Of a DNA stretch of 64,000 nucleotides, positions 50,722 through 59,723 are shown in pieces (within the stretch, counting starts at the first letter, position 1; every line of letters starts with the position of its first letter). A program made the position numbers and the translations under genes. The stretch spans positions 124,001 through 188,000 of the forward strand of contig NZ_QUDV01000002.1 in the NCBI RefSeq assembly GCF_003477705.1, in the 5' to 3' direction. The stretch is from Dorea sp. AF36-15AT (GTDB taxonomy: Bacteria > Bacillota > Clostridia > Lachnospirales > Lachnospiraceae). Under the pieces are notes generated by a model that was not told the DNA's origin, did not search any database, and saw only the letters and a program-made list of their open reading frames with translations.

Positions 50722-51747
50722 ATGTTATCATTTGAATGCGATTATAATAAAGGAGCTCATAAGAAGATTCTGGAGCGCCTGCTGGAGACAAACGAGGAGC
50801 CGGCAAAGGGATATGGCTTTGATCCATACTGCGCATCAGCGGCAGAGAAGATTCTGAAAGCATGTGAACTTGCCGGTGGGCAGGTACAGTTTCTGACCGG
50901 AGGCACACAGACCAATCAGATTGTAATTGATGCCATGCTTGCGGGTTATGAAGCAGTAGTGGCAGCAGATACGGGGCATGTGAATTTCCATGAAGCGGGA
51001 GCAATCGAGTATACAGGACATAAGGTGCTGACAATTCCACATGTGAACGGCAAGCTCGACGCGGGAGATTTGGAACAGTATCTGAAGGATTATTATGCAG
51101 ATGATAATCATGAGCATATGGCACGTCCGGGTATGGTGTACATTTCACATCCGTCAGAATATGGAACACTGTATTCAAAAGCAGAGCTGGAAGCCCTGTC
51201 TTCTGTATGCAAAACGTATGAGCTTCCACTCTTCATGGACGGAGCGAGACTCGGATACGGTCTGATGAGTAAGGATACGGATGTAACGCTTCCGGATATT
51301 GCAAAGCTGTGTGATGTGTTTTATATTGGCGGCACAAAGGTAGGGGCACTGTGTGGCGAGGCGGTTGTATTTACCCATGGAAATATGCCGAAGCATTTCC
51401 TTACTACGGTAAAACAGCATGGTGCATTGAATGCCAAAGGACGGCTTCTTGGCGTACAGTTCGATACGTTATTTACCGATAATCTGTATTTTGAGATCAG
51501 CAAACATGCGATCGAGATGGCAGAAAAGCTGAAAAAAGCATTTAAGGAGAAGGGATATCAGTTCCTGATCGATTCTCCGACGAACCAGATCTTCGTAATT
51601 CTGGATAATGAGAAAAAGAAAGAACTGGAAAAAGAAGCACGATTTGGCTTCTGGGAGAAATACGATGAGACCCATACAGTTGTGCGTATTGCTACAAGCT
51701 GGGGCACTACAGAAGAAGAACTGAACGCATTAATTGAGCTTATCTAA
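50722..51747 (+). CDS. Low-specificity L-threonine aldolase-type enzyme
   Basis: A 341-aa fold-type I PLP enzyme cleaving threonine (or allo-threonine) to glycine and acetaldehyde. The motifs FLTGGTQTNQIVIDAML, HEAGAIEYTGHKVL, FMDGARLGYGLMS and the PLP-lysine segment YIGGTKVGALCGEA are all present. ATG 50722 follows GGAAAGGAGAATACAG; the open frame to 50641 overlaps the exporter gene. The context with a Na+ amino acid transporter and a ThrE exporter supports a threonine/glycine role. Confidence 0.88.
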   Translation: MLSFECDYNKGAHKKILERLLETNEEPAKGYGFDPYCASAAEKILKACELAGGQVQFLTGGTQTNQIVIDAMLAGYEAVVAADTGHVNFHEAGAIEYTGHKVLTIPHVNGKLDAGDLEQYLKDYYADDNHEHMARPGMVYISHPSEYGTLYSKAELEALSSVCKTYELPLFMDGARLGYGLMSKDTDVTLPDIAKLCDVFYIGGTKVGALCGEAVVFTHGNMPKHFLTTVKQHGALNAKGRLLGVQFDTLFTDNLYFEISKHAIEMAEKLKKAFKEKGYQFLIDSPTNQIFVILDNEKKKELEKEARFGFWEKYDETHTVVRIATSWGTTEEELNALIELI

Positions 51748-51770
51748 GTGTATGGAGGAAGAAATACAGC

Positions 51771-52304
51771 ATGGGATATTCAAAATTAGAGAGGAATCTG
51801 ATTGATCTGATGAAGGAAGAACAGGCAAAGCTCGGCTATCGTAAGGAGGCTGTCAGATTGTACTATCCGCTGAGTTCGCTGAATCATTTATTTGAGGCAG
51901 AGGACAGCGTGGATGCCATGCAGGAGAGGCTGATACATTTCCCGGAGGATATGACTGCGAAGCTTGGTATGCTCACGGTTACGCATAAAGGAGACAGGTT
52001 CTGCTTCCGTATTCCGGAGGAAGGCAGTGAGTATGTACATGAACATATGGGAGCCAATGAATTTATTAAAGAACTGGTAGAAATGCTGTGGCAGCATGGC
52101 ACGACAATGGAGCAGATCCGTGCGTTATTTGACCGCCATGCGCATGGCGTGATCTGTGAAAATATTGATAACGGAGAATTCGATTATCTGCTCCGTTTTC
52201 CGGAGAGTGTCGGCGATCCGTATTATTACTGCTTTAAGAATGAAGGATGTCATATTATCTATCACAGATTTCTGCCGGAAGATTACGCGGATTTCGACTT
52301 TTAA
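51771..52304 (+). CDS. DUF3877-like protein of unknown function
   Basis: A 177-aa soluble protein starting YSKLERNLIDLMKEEQAKLGYRKE and ending with an aromatic/acidic tail (FLPEDYADFDF). Other conserved-looking features are HFPEDM, RFCFRIPEEGSEYVHEH and FLKELVE-type helices; it matches my memory of DUF3877 from Lachnospiraceae, but not certainly. It follows the threonine aldolase gene by 23 bases. No membrane segment or catalytic motif is visible. Confidence 0.7.
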   Translation: MGYSKLERNLIDLMKEEQAKLGYRKEAVRLYYPLSSLNHLFEAEDSVDAMQERLIHFPEDMTAKLGMLTVTHKGDRFCFRIPEEGSEYVHEHMGANEFIKELVEMLWQHGTTMEQIRALFDRHAHGVICENIDNGEFDYLLRFPESVGDPYYYCFKNEGCHIIYHRFLPEDYADFDF

Positions 52305-52328
52305 TAATACAAGACTTATAAACCAGAC

Positions 52329-52370
52329 AGGGCTATGATTAATCAAAAGTGTTTGATTAATCATAGCCCT
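52329..52370. terminator. 19-bp perfect inverted repeat between convergent genes
   Basis: AGGGCTATGATTAATCAAA is followed by AGTG and its exact reverse complement. It lies between convergent genes and probably ends both, but lacks a T-run on either strand. Confidence 0.6.
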
Positions 52371-52382
52371 GAAAACGTATAT

Positions 52383-52709
52383 TTATTTTTTTCTTCTGTG
52401 GAAGAAACCATGTCTCTTCTTTTCTTTTTCTTCTTTTCCGATAGAAAGCAGTTCATCGTATGCTTTGCGCATCTCCCGCTCCTGCTTCTCGCGGACTTCC
52501 TTTGGCGGAATATTGGCATAACGGAAATGGAATTCTACATCGTCATCCTCATCCGAAACTGCCGGCTCGGTTCTTACCGGTGCGGTCTTCGCAGGTGCTG
52601 TGGTATGTTTTTCTGGAATGCGGAACTTCTTACGACAGCTGTGGCACAGCATGTAATCAGGATTCTTTTGGCTAGGGGTTAATGTATCTCCACAAATTGG
52701 ACACTTCAT
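52383..52709 (-). CDS. Small zinc-ribbon protein with charged C-terminal helix
   Basis: A 108-aa protein. Residues 1-30 form a zinc ribbon (MKCPICGDTL ... YMLCHSCRKKF, C-x2-C twice). A Thr/Pro/Ala linker and an acidic patch (SDEDDDVEF) follow, then a highly charged helix rich in Glu/Lys/Arg ending HGFFHRRKK. ATG 52709 follows AAAGGAGACGA. No membrane segment. Such zinc ribbons often bind nucleic acid or proteins, but the specific function is unknown. Confidence 0.75.
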   Translation of the reverse strand: MKCPICGDTLTPSQKNPDYMLCHSCRKKFRIPEKHTTAPAKTAPVRTEPAVSDEDDDVEFHFRYANIPPKEVREKQEREMRKAYDELLSIGKEEKEKKRHGFFHRRKK

Positions 52710-52908
52710 AATAATCGTCTCCTTTATCAGATGTATGTTCAGATTGAGTAACTGAAATACTTTTCTTTTTTGATTCTACGGATATACTACCATAAAATTG
52801 TGAAAAAGCGAAGAAAAATTCACAAAAGCATCATAAAACTGTGCTACACTAAGCGTAAGATACAGGGCAGAAATCCCCATTATGATACGAAGAGGACAGG
52901 GTGGTTAG

Positions 52909-53583
52909 ATGAGTAATATACAGATATTGGTAGTAGACGATGAGAGCAGAATGCGTAAACTGGTAAAGGATTTCCTTCAGAGAGAAGGCTATTCGGTATT
53001 GGAAGCAGGGGATGGAATGGAAGCAATGGATATTTTCTATGAGCAGAAGATCGATCTGGTGATTCTGGATGTGATGATGCCGAGGATGGATGGATGGCAG
53101 ACATGCCGTGAGATCCGCAGAGACTCCACGGTTCCGATCATCATGCTGACGGCCAGATCTGAAGAGCGTGATGAGCTGCAGGGATTTGAACTTGGTGTGG
53201 ACGAGTACATTTCTAAGCCATTCAGTCCGAAGATCCTGGTGGCGCGTGTAGGTGCACTTCTGAAGCGTATATACGGAACAGATGCAGAAGAGAAGATGGA
53301 AGCCGGTGGTATTGAGCTTGACAAGGCGGCACATCAGGTACAGGTGGACGGCAAGAGTATCGACCTTAGTTATAAAGAATTTGAACTGCTGACATATTTT
53401 CTGGAGAATCAGGGAATCGCACTTTCCAGGGAGAAGATCCTCAATAATGTGTGGAATTATGATTATTTCGGAGATGCGCGGACCATTGATACTCATGTAA
53501 AGAAGCTGAGAAATAAGCTGGGTGATAAAGGTAATTACATTAAGACCATTTGGGGTATGGGTTACAAATTTGAGGTGGAATAA
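52909..53583 (+). CDS. OmpR/PhoB-family response regulator
   Basis: A 224-aa two-component regulator. The receiver domain (1-~118) has LVVDDESRMRKLV, the phospho-acceptor Asp in VILDVMMPRMDG, TAR and the conserved Lys in ISKPFSP. The winged-helix DNA-binding domain (~130-224) has LSYKEFELLTYFLENQG and DTHVKKLRNKLG. The kinase gene follows directly on the stop codon, so they form one operon. Target genes are unknown. Confidence 0.93.
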   Translation: MSNIQILVVDDESRMRKLVKDFLQREGYSVLEAGDGMEAMDIFYEQKIDLVILDVMMPRMDGWQTCREIRRDSTVPIIMLTARSEERDELQGFELGVDEYISKPFSPKILVARVGALLKRIYGTDAEEKMEAGGIELDKAAHQVQVDGKSIDLSYKEFELLTYFLENQGIALSREKILNNVWNYDYFGDARTIDTHVKKLRNKLGDKGNYIKTIWGMGYKFEVE

Positions 53584-55056
53584 ATGAAACATTCGATTAA
53601 GAAGCAGATGATCGTAATTTTCATCTCGCTTCTGGCGTTTATGTGTGTGGCGGTTCTGGTATGTAATGTGTGGCTGCTGGGACCGTATTACATCCGCAAT
53701 AAAGAAGCCAAATTTATCAGCATGTACGAAGCACTTCTGGATGCGGAACAAAATGACGAACTGGATACATCCGATGAGGAGACATACAGTGAACTGGTAC
53801 ACCTGGCAGAGAAGAATAATCTGTTTTTTCTGGCAGTTAATCTGAAAGATCAGAAGCTCATTACCAATGTGCAGCATACCATGGATCTGCAGCAGAATCT
53901 GGACGCGTTTATACTGAACCGGACAGAGAAAAATGACCGGACATTAAAGAAGACAGATGAATACGAACTTACAGAGACCAAAGGAAAGGAGGCGGGAACG
54001 GAGTATCTGATGATGCGTGGAACGCTCGGCTCCAATTATATTTTCCTGATTCAGAGTCCAATCGAGAGTATCCAGCAGAGTGTAGCACTGTCTAATAAGT
54101 TTCTGATTGTTGTAGAGCTGATCGTGTTGGTCGTGGGGATATGGATGGTATGGTTCTTTTCGAAACGTCTGACAGAACCGTTGCGAGAGCTAGCGGGACT
54201 TTCAGAGAAAATGGCAGAGCTTGATTTTGATGCCAAATACACCAGTGGTGGTGACAATGAGATTGGTGTGCTGGGTGAGAACTTTAATCGGATGTCAGAG
54301 AAGCTGGAACGTTCAATCTCAGATCTGAAGAGTGCCAATAATCAATTGTTGAAAGATATTGAGCAGAAGGACAGACTGGAGCAGATGCGGAATGAATTTC
54401 TGGGAAATGTGTCCCATGAGCTGAAGACACCGATCGCATTGATCCAGGGATACGCAGAAGGCTTAAAAGAGGGCGTGAATGATGATCCGGAGAGCAGAGA
54501 GTTCTACTGTGATGTCATTATGGATGAAGCCTCTAAGATGAATCATATGGTACGTAATCTGCTGGATCTGAATCAGCTGGAATTTGGTGATGAAAAGATT
54601 CAGTTTGAACGGTTTGACCTGACCGAGTTAGTGAAGGGTGTTCTGCAGAGCATGGAGCTTTTTGCAGAGCAGAAGCAGGCAAAGGTAAGATTTCGTCAGA
54701 CAGAGCCATTGTACGTGTGGGGCGATGAATATAAGATCGAGCAGGTTGTGAGGAACTATGTAAGCAATGCATTTAACCATCTTGCGGGAGACATGGTGGT
54801 AGAAGTGAAGATTGAAGTGAAAGATGGCATTGCAAGGACGACAGTATTTAACACCGGTAAGCCGATTCCGGAAGAAGACATTTCACACATCTGGGAGAAA
54901 TTCTATAAAGTAGACAAAGCTCATACCAGAGAGTATGGCGGTAACGGTATCGGACTGTCTATCGTCAAGGCCATCATGGAGTCACTGCATCGAAAATATG
55001 GTGTGGAGAATTATGACAATGGGGTTGCCTTTTGGTTTGAGTTAGAGGTAAAATGA
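53584..55056 (+). CDS. Sensor histidine kinase
   Basis: A 490-aa membrane kinase. Helices at ~10-35 and ~168-190 flank an extracytoplasmic sensor region; HAMP follows (KRLTEPLRELAGLSEKM). HisKA has FLGNVSHELKTPIALIQGYAEG with the phosphorylated His, and HATPase_c has NYVSNAFNHL (N box) and GGNGIGLSIVKAI (G2). The G1 box reads VFNTGKPI, with Asn where Asp is most common; this variant occurs in some Gram-positive kinases. The ligand is unknown. A weak terminator follows. Confidence 0.92.
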   Translation: MKHSIKKQMIVIFISLLAFMCVAVLVCNVWLLGPYYIRNKEAKFISMYEALLDAEQNDELDTSDEETYSELVHLAEKNNLFFLAVNLKDQKLITNVQHTMDLQQNLDAFILNRTEKNDRTLKKTDEYELTETKGKEAGTEYLMMRGTLGSNYIFLIQSPIESIQQSVALSNKFLIVVELIVLVVGIWMVWFFSKRLTEPLRELAGLSEKMAELDFDAKYTSGGDNEIGVLGENFNRMSEKLERSISDLKSANNQLLKDIEQKDRLEQMRNEFLGNVSHELKTPIALIQGYAEGLKEGVNDDPESREFYCDVIMDEASKMNHMVRNLLDLNQLEFGDEKIQFERFDLTELVKGVLQSMELFAEQKQAKVRFRQTEPLYVWGDEYKIEQVVRNYVSNAFNHLAGDMVVEVKIEVKDGIARTTVFNTGKPIPEEDISHIWEKFYKVDKAHTREYGGNGIGLSIVKAIMESLHRKYGVENYDNGVAFWFELEVK

Positions 55057-55097
55057 TGCCATGGACTGCTGCGGAGCAATCCGTGGCATTTCCTTTT
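55056..55097 (+). terminator. Terminator after the histidine kinase gene
   Basis: ATGCCATGGA-type arm pairs with TCCGTGGCAT and is followed by TTCCTTTTT. Confidence 0.6.
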
Positions 55098-55177
55098 TGC
55101 AAAAATGATATGCAAGATATTATGATGCAGTAAATTGTTATGCTTGAGAGGTAATACAGAAGAAAGGAACCAGATAT

Positions 55178-55783
55178 ATGGTCGCAATTATTGATTACGA
55201 TGCGGGAAATATTAAAAGCGTGGAGAAAGCCATGCAGCTTCTTGGACAGGAAGTGAAGATTACCAGAGACAGAGACGAGATCATGGCAGCGGATCATGTG
55301 ATTCTGCCGGGCGTCGGAGCATTCGGAGACGCGATGGAGAAGTTACATCAGTATGGACTGGTGGAGGTGATCCATGAGGTGACAAAGAAAGGCACGCCAT
55401 TCCTTGGAATCTGTTTGGGACTTCAGCTTTTATTTGAGCGGAGCGATGAAGCACCGGGTGTGGAAGGTCTCGGAGTTCTGAAAGGGGATATTCTGAAACT
55501 GCCGGATAAGGAAGGCTATAAGATCCCGCACATGGGCTGGAATTCACTGGATTTTCCGCGAGAAGGAAGACTTTTTAAAGGATTAGGCGAACATCCATAT
55601 GTTTATTTTGTTCATTCTTATTATCTGAAGGCAGCAGAGGAAGAGATTGTTACCGCAACTGCGGATTATACGACGACGATCCACGCTTCCGTAGAAAAAG
55701 ATAATGTATTTGCCTGTCAGTTTCATCCGGAGAAGAGCAGCGATGTAGGACTTCAGATTTTGAAAAATTTTGTGGAGCTGTAG
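55178..55783 (+). CDS. hisH: Imidazole glycerol phosphate synthase, glutaminase subunit HisH
   Basis: A 201-aa class I glutamine amidotransferase that feeds ammonia to HisF in histidine synthesis. The catalytic triad is visible: Cys in PFLGICLGLQLLF, and His and Glu in CQFHPEKSS. The N-terminus VAIIDYDAGNIKSVEKA and PHMGWNSLDF are typical of HisH. It is followed after 15 bases by hisF. No other his gene lies in the window. Confidence 0.94.
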   Translation: MVAIIDYDAGNIKSVEKAMQLLGQEVKITRDRDEIMAADHVILPGVGAFGDAMEKLHQYGLVEVIHEVTKKGTPFLGICLGLQLLFERSDEAPGVEGLGVLKGDILKLPDKEGYKIPHMGWNSLDFPREGRLFKGLGEHPYVYFVHSYYLKAAEEEIVTATADYTTTIHASVEKDNVFACQFHPEKSSDVGLQILKNFVEL

Positions 55784-55798
55784 AAGGAGGAAGATGAC

Positions 55799-56560
55799 AT
55801 GCATACCAAGAGAATTATTCCCTGCCTGGATGTACATAACGGACGAGTGGTAAAGGGTGTTAATTTTGTGGATTTAAGAGATGCCGGCGATCCGGTAGAG
55901 ATCGGCAAGGCATATGATAAAGCAGGTGCAGATGAGCTGGTATTTCTGGATATTACAGCTTCGTCTGACGCCAGAGAGACAGTTGTAGATATGGTCCGCA
56001 AGGTAGCGGAGACCGTGTTTATCCCATTTACAGTAGGCGGCGGCATCCGTACGGTGGATGATTTCCGTGCACTGCTAAGAGAAGGTGCAGATAAGATATC
56101 GATTAATTCGTCCGCGATCAATACACCGCGTCTGATATCCGATGCTGCGGACAAATTCGGCAGCCAGTGTGTGGTCGTTGCGATTGATGCCAAGCGCAGA
56201 GCGGATGGAAGCGGATGGAATATATATAAAAATGGCGGCCGTATCGATGTAGGTATCGATGCGGTTGAGTGGGCAAAGAAAGTAGAACAGCTGGGAGCGG
56301 GAGAAATTCTTCTGACCAGCATGGACTGCGATGGAACAAAGGCCGGTTATGATCTGGAGCTTACCAGAATCATAGCTGAAGAGGTATCAATTCCGGTGAT
56401 CGCATCAGGAGGTGCCGGTACGCTCGAACATTTTGAAGAGGTGCTGACAGACGGCAAGGCAGATGCGGCACTGGCAGCGTCATTGTTCCACTATAAAGAA
56501 CTGGAAATTCGGGAAGTAAAAGAATACTTGCGTGAGAAGGGCGTATCGGTACGTCTGTAA
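55799..56560 (+). CDS. hisF: Imidazole glycerol phosphate synthase, cyclase subunit HisF
   Basis: A 253-aa TIM barrel. [19 protein letters not shown] with the catalytic Asp at the start, [26 protein letters not shown] with the second catalytic Asp, and [11 protein letters not shown] form the phosphate-binding and active sites. It makes IGP and AICAR together with HisH, encoded 15 bases upstream. Normal length. Confidence 0.95.
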   Translation: MHTKRIIPCLDVHNGRVVKGVNFVDLRDAGDPVEIGKAYDKAGADELVFLDITASSDARETVVDMVRKVAETVFIPFTVGGGIRTVDDFRALLREGADKISINSSAINTPRLISDAADKFGSQCVVVAIDAKRRADGSGWNIYKNGGRIDVGIDAVEWAKKVEQLGAGEILLTSMDCDGTKAGYDLELTRIIAEEVSIPVIASGGAGTLEHFEEVLTDGKADAALAASLFHYKELEIREVKEYLREKGVSVRL

Positions 56561-56582
56561 AAGCACAGAGGAGAGGAAACGT

Positions 56583-57251
56583 ATGGCAGCGATTAATAAT
56601 GACTGGCTGGATGCTCTGAAGGAAGAATTCAGTAAGCCATATTACCGGGAACTATTTAAAAAGGTGAATGAAGAATACAGCAGATATCAGATATTTCCGC
56701 CGGCAGATGACATTTTCAATGCATTTCATCTGACACCGTTATCGAAGGTGAAGGTGGTAATCCTGGGACAGGATCCGTATCACAATGTAGGACAGGCACA
56801 TGGACTCTGCTTTTCGGTAAAGAAAGGTGTAGATATTCCGCCGTCACTGGTCAATATTTATAAAGAGCTGCATGATGATCTGGGATGTACGATTCCGAAT
56901 CACGGATGTCTGACGAAATGGGCAGAACAGGGCGTACTGATGCTGAATACGGTATTGACGGTTCGTGCGCATCAGGCAAATTCACACCGCGGAATTGGCT
57001 GGGAAGAATTCACCGATGCGGCGATCATGGCACTGAATAGTCAGGACAGGCCGATCGTATTTATCCTGTGGGGCGGTCCGGCACAGCGGAAGGCTTCGAT
57101 GTTACACAATCCGAAGCATCTGATCCTGAAAGCACCACACCCAAGTCCATTGTCTGCATATCGAGGATTTTTTGGAAGTAAACCGTTCAGCCAGACCAAT
57201 GCATTCTTGGAAGAGCATGGTCTGGAACCGATCGACTGGCAGATTGATTAA
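56583..57251 (+). CDS. ung: Uracil-DNA glycosylase, family 1
   Basis: A 222-aa repair enzyme that removes uracil from DNA. Motif GQDPYHNVGQAHGLCFSV holds the catalytic Asp, VLMLNTVLTVR binds uracil, and HPSPLSAYRGFFG is the DNA-intercalating loop with the catalytic His. ATG 56583 follows GAGGAGAGGAAACGT; the longer frame to 56532 overlaps hisF. It sits between hisF and an lpd gene with short gaps. Confidence 0.95.
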   Translation: MAAINNDWLDALKEEFSKPYYRELFKKVNEEYSRYQIFPPADDIFNAFHLTPLSKVKVVILGQDPYHNVGQAHGLCFSVKKGVDIPPSLVNIYKELHDDLGCTIPNHGCLTKWAEQGVLMLNTVLTVRAHQANSHRGIGWEEFTDAAIMALNSQDRPIVFILWGGPAQRKASMLHNPKHLILKAPHPSPLSAYRGFFGSKPFSQTNAFLEEHGLEPIDWQID

Positions 57252-57294
57252 AAGAATGCATGTGAAGTATGGACTGAGAGCCAGGAGGTAACGT

Positions 57295-58719
57295 ATGAAT
57301 AACAAATTTGACCTGCTTATCATAGGGGCAGGACCGGGCGGCTATGTGGCTGCGAAGAAGGCCGCAAAGCTTGGCATGTCGGTGGTGATCATCGAGAAAG
57401 GACCAATCGGCGGCACCTGTATTAACCGTGGATGTATTCCGATGAAGGCACTGCTTCGTGCATCGACATTGTACCGGGAGATATTGGGATGCGGCAAATA
57501 CGGATTATACGCAGATGATGCAGGGTATGACCTGCAGGATATGATCGAATATAAGAACCAGGCGACGCGTGAGATGCGGGAGAATCTGGAAGAGGAGTTC
57601 AAAGAACTTGGTATCCAGTCAGTACAGGGGACTGCGACAGTTATGTCAGGAAAGCAGGTGCGTGTCACATTTGAAGATGGAAGCAGCAGCTTTTATTTTG
57701 GCAATAAGATACTGATCGCAACAGGTTCTAAGGAAAGAAGACTGGACATACCGGGAGCGGATCTGCCGGGAGTTATGACCAGTGAAGCACTGATGACATC
57801 CGGAGGTAATAAATATCATAGCCTGATCGTGCTTGGCGGTGGTGTGACCGGTCTGGAGACAGCAACCGTATTCCGTAATCTGGGAGCGAAAGTTACGATC
57901 ATTGAAGTATCGGATCATCTGATCCCGCGTATCGACAGCGAATTTTCCGACGAACTGGAACGTCTGATGCGGGCACATGGCGTGGAAATATATAAAGAAA
58001 GTATGTCGGAGCGGATTACCCGCGACGAAGAAGGCGTATGCTGTGAATTTGTCTGCGCGGAGGGTACGAAGCGTGTACATGCAGAGGCATTGCTGATGTC
58101 GGTGGGACGTATTCCGAATACCGACGGATTATTTGCACCGGAGGTGCCGATCAAGATGGATCATGGCAAGATTCTGGTGGATGAATTCTTCCGCACCAGC
58201 GTGCCGGGAATCTATGCCGTCGGAGATGTGACCGGCGGTATCCAGCTGGCGCATGTGGCGTCAGCGCAGGGCACTTATGTGGTGGAGAAAATGAACGATC
58301 TGACACCGTCCGTTATCGTATCCATGGTGCCGAGCTGTCTGTTTACACCGATTTCTATCGTGCCAAGCTGTCTGTATACCGAGCCGGAGATTGCATCCGT
58401 GGGACTGACTGAGACCCAGGCAAGAGAAAAAGGCGTGCAGATCAGGGTCGGACGTTATGATATGAAAGGCAATGGACAGCAGATCATTTCCAGAGAGACC
58501 GGAGGATTCATCAAAGTAATCTTCGCGGCGAACAGTGATGTATTACTGGGAGCGCAGATCATGTGCGCCAGAGCGACAGATATGATCGGAGAGCTTGCGA
58601 CGGCACTGGCAAATGGCTTGACTTCCACACAGCTCATGTATGCGATGCGTGCACATCCGACATTTAATGAAGCGATTTCCTGTGCGGTGGAGAACAGCAG
58701 AGATAATATAAAGGAATAA
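57295..58719 (+). CDS. Dihydrolipoyl dehydrogenase-like flavoprotein (no lipoyl domain)
   Basis: A 474-aa FAD/NAD disulfide oxidoreductase. LLIIGAGPGGYVAAKKA, redox Cys42/Cys47 in GGTCINRGCIP, VLGGGVTGLETATVF, VGDVTGGIQLAHVA and the C-terminal RAHPTFNEA (catalytic His-Pro) are all intact, so it should be active. An in-frame 33-base tandem duplication (58321-58382) repeats VPSCLxT just before the dimerisation domain, where normal enzymes have one copy. Partner lipoyl proteins, perhaps GcvH, are not nearby. It is a second lpd beside the fusion at 23876. Confidence 0.88.
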   Translation: MNNKFDLLIIGAGPGGYVAAKKAAKLGMSVVIIEKGPIGGTCINRGCIPMKALLRASTLYREILGCGKYGLYADDAGYDLQDMIEYKNQATREMRENLEEEFKELGIQSVQGTATVMSGKQVRVTFEDGSSSFYFGNKILIATGSKERRLDIPGADLPGVMTSEALMTSGGNKYHSLIVLGGGVTGLETATVFRNLGAKVTIIEVSDHLIPRIDSEFSDELERLMRAHGVEIYKESMSERITRDEEGVCCEFVCAEGTKRVHAEALLMSVGRIPNTDGLFAPEVPIKMDHGKILVDEFFRTSVPGIYAVGDVTGGIQLAHVASAQGTYVVEKMNDLTPSVIVSMVPSCLFTPISIVPSCLYTEPEIASVGLTETQAREKGVQIRVGRYDMKGNGQQIISRETGGFIKVIFAANSDVLLGAQIMCARATDMIGELATALANGLTSTQLMYAMRAHPTFNEAISCAVENSRDNIKE

Positions 58720-58755
58720 TTATTACAAAAGGTGACGATAAAGGAGTGGATCGGA

Positions 58756-59445
58756 ATGGACAAAGCGGCAAAACGGTTAGCGGTTATCTATGTCATATTG
58801 TTATCTCTTTGTGCACCGCTTATGGCGGTTCATTTTGAACTGTTTACATGGTTTATGGGTGTGGTGGATATGTCGTACTGGACACAGACGGTACTGTGGT
58901 TCCTGCCGATGCTTGTGTATGGCGGAATCCTGGTAATACTTGGCATCTGGAACATGGTCAAGTCATTCCAGATATACAAAAGGCAGGACATGCTTGGCTG
59001 TATCAACGGAATGCTGATCCATAAGTATGGTCTGGTCATCTTTTTCTGTGTGAACTTTATCGTACTTTTTCTGGTATATTTCATGCTCACATTTGGACTG
59101 GTCATGGGAACGAGGGGACTGGCACTTCTTGTTGCACCGGTCTGGCTTCCGTTTGTACTGGTGATGATCGGGTGGAGTGTTATTATGAGCTGGCTTGCGA
59201 TCCTGCCTGGAAGTATGTACAGTATACAGGTGATCCGGGGGAGCGTCCGCGCCGGTAAGATCAGCGGAGGTGCAGCTGTGCTTCATGGGATTTTGCAGTT
59301 TCTGTTCCTGGCGGATGTGCTGGATGCGATGTATCTGGCAGCAGGCAAATGGGGACGTGGAAAGAAAAGTTCCGTGCTGGTGGCATTGGTGTATATAGCG
59401 GCAGTGGTTGGAATTGTGTGGATTGTATATAAATTGAAAAGCTGA
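58756..59445 (+). CDS. Six-helix membrane protein of unknown function
   Basis: A ~229-aa integral membrane protein with about six hydrophobic segments (near 8-28, 40-65, 85-112, 115-150, 170-190, 202-225). A short polar N-terminus (MDKAAKRLA) and a C-terminal KLKS are the main soluble parts. ATG 58756 follows AAGGAGTGGATCGG; a GTG at 58732 in frame lacks a ribosome site. No family signature recognised. It lies 37 bases after the lpd gene and may share its transcript. Confidence 0.7.
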   Translation: MDKAAKRLAVIYVILLSLCAPLMAVHFELFTWFMGVVDMSYWTQTVLWFLPMLVYGGILVILGIWNMVKSFQIYKRQDMLGCINGMLIHKYGLVIFFCVNFIVLFLVYFMLTFGLVMGTRGLALLVAPVWLPFVLVMIGWSVIMSWLAILPGSMYSIQVIRGSVRAGKISGGAAVLHGILQFLFLADVLDAMYLAAGKWGRGKKSSVLVALVYIAAVVGIVWIVYKLKS

Positions 59446-59456
59446 GATACAAATGA

Positions 59457-59485
59457 TTGAAATAAAAAAGAAAATGTGATAACAT
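59457..59485 (+). promoter_or_regulatory. Promoter remnant of toxin mRNA, locus 3
   Basis: TTGAAA, 17 bases and TAACAT, followed by ACCGTGTTGCAGGGTGG, a leader almost identical to locus 1 (25850). Confidence 0.5.
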
Positions 59486-59521
59486 AATAAATGAGTAACC
59501 GTGTTGCAGGGTGGAAAGAAA

Positions 59522-59610
59522 GCCACCCCGAACTTTGACCAGAAAAGGGTGGCAGTCTATGTCATACTTATAAGAGGTCAACCAACCTTGTTGGCGGTTG
59601 CTCCTTTTGT
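59522..59610 (-). ncRNA. Predicted orphan antisense RNA, locus 3
   Basis: A minus-strand promoter (59617-59645) would produce an RNA beginning near GGAGCAACCGCCAACAAGG, closely similar to the locus 1 antisense (AACAACCGCCCACAAGG). It would end at hairpin 59522-59553 (GCCACCC/GGGTGGC) followed by TTTCTTT on the minus strand. With the toxin gone, it might still act on locus 1 mRNA. Confidence 0.45.
59559..59573 (+). pseudogene. Degenerate type I toxin gene, locus 3
   Basis: The leader, the GGTGG-type ribosome site and an ATG in the expected place are kept, but the frame is only ATG TCA TAC TTA TAA (four codons) and the antisense region follows immediately. The hydrophobic coding part seems deleted. 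Confidence 0.5.
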
Positions 59611-59616
59611 ATCTTT

Positions 59617-59645
59617 AATATATCACGTAGTAACAAATGATGCAA
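59617..59645 (-). promoter_or_regulatory. Antisense RNA promoter, locus 3
   Basis: On the minus strand: TTGCAT, 17 bases, TATATT. Same spacing as at loci 1 and 2. Confidence 0.6.
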
Positions 59646-59723
59646 GACATATTGCTTGAACTGATATATATAAATCTAATGAGATAAGGTATAATAATCG
59701 TATGTCAAAAGGAGGCACCGTCT

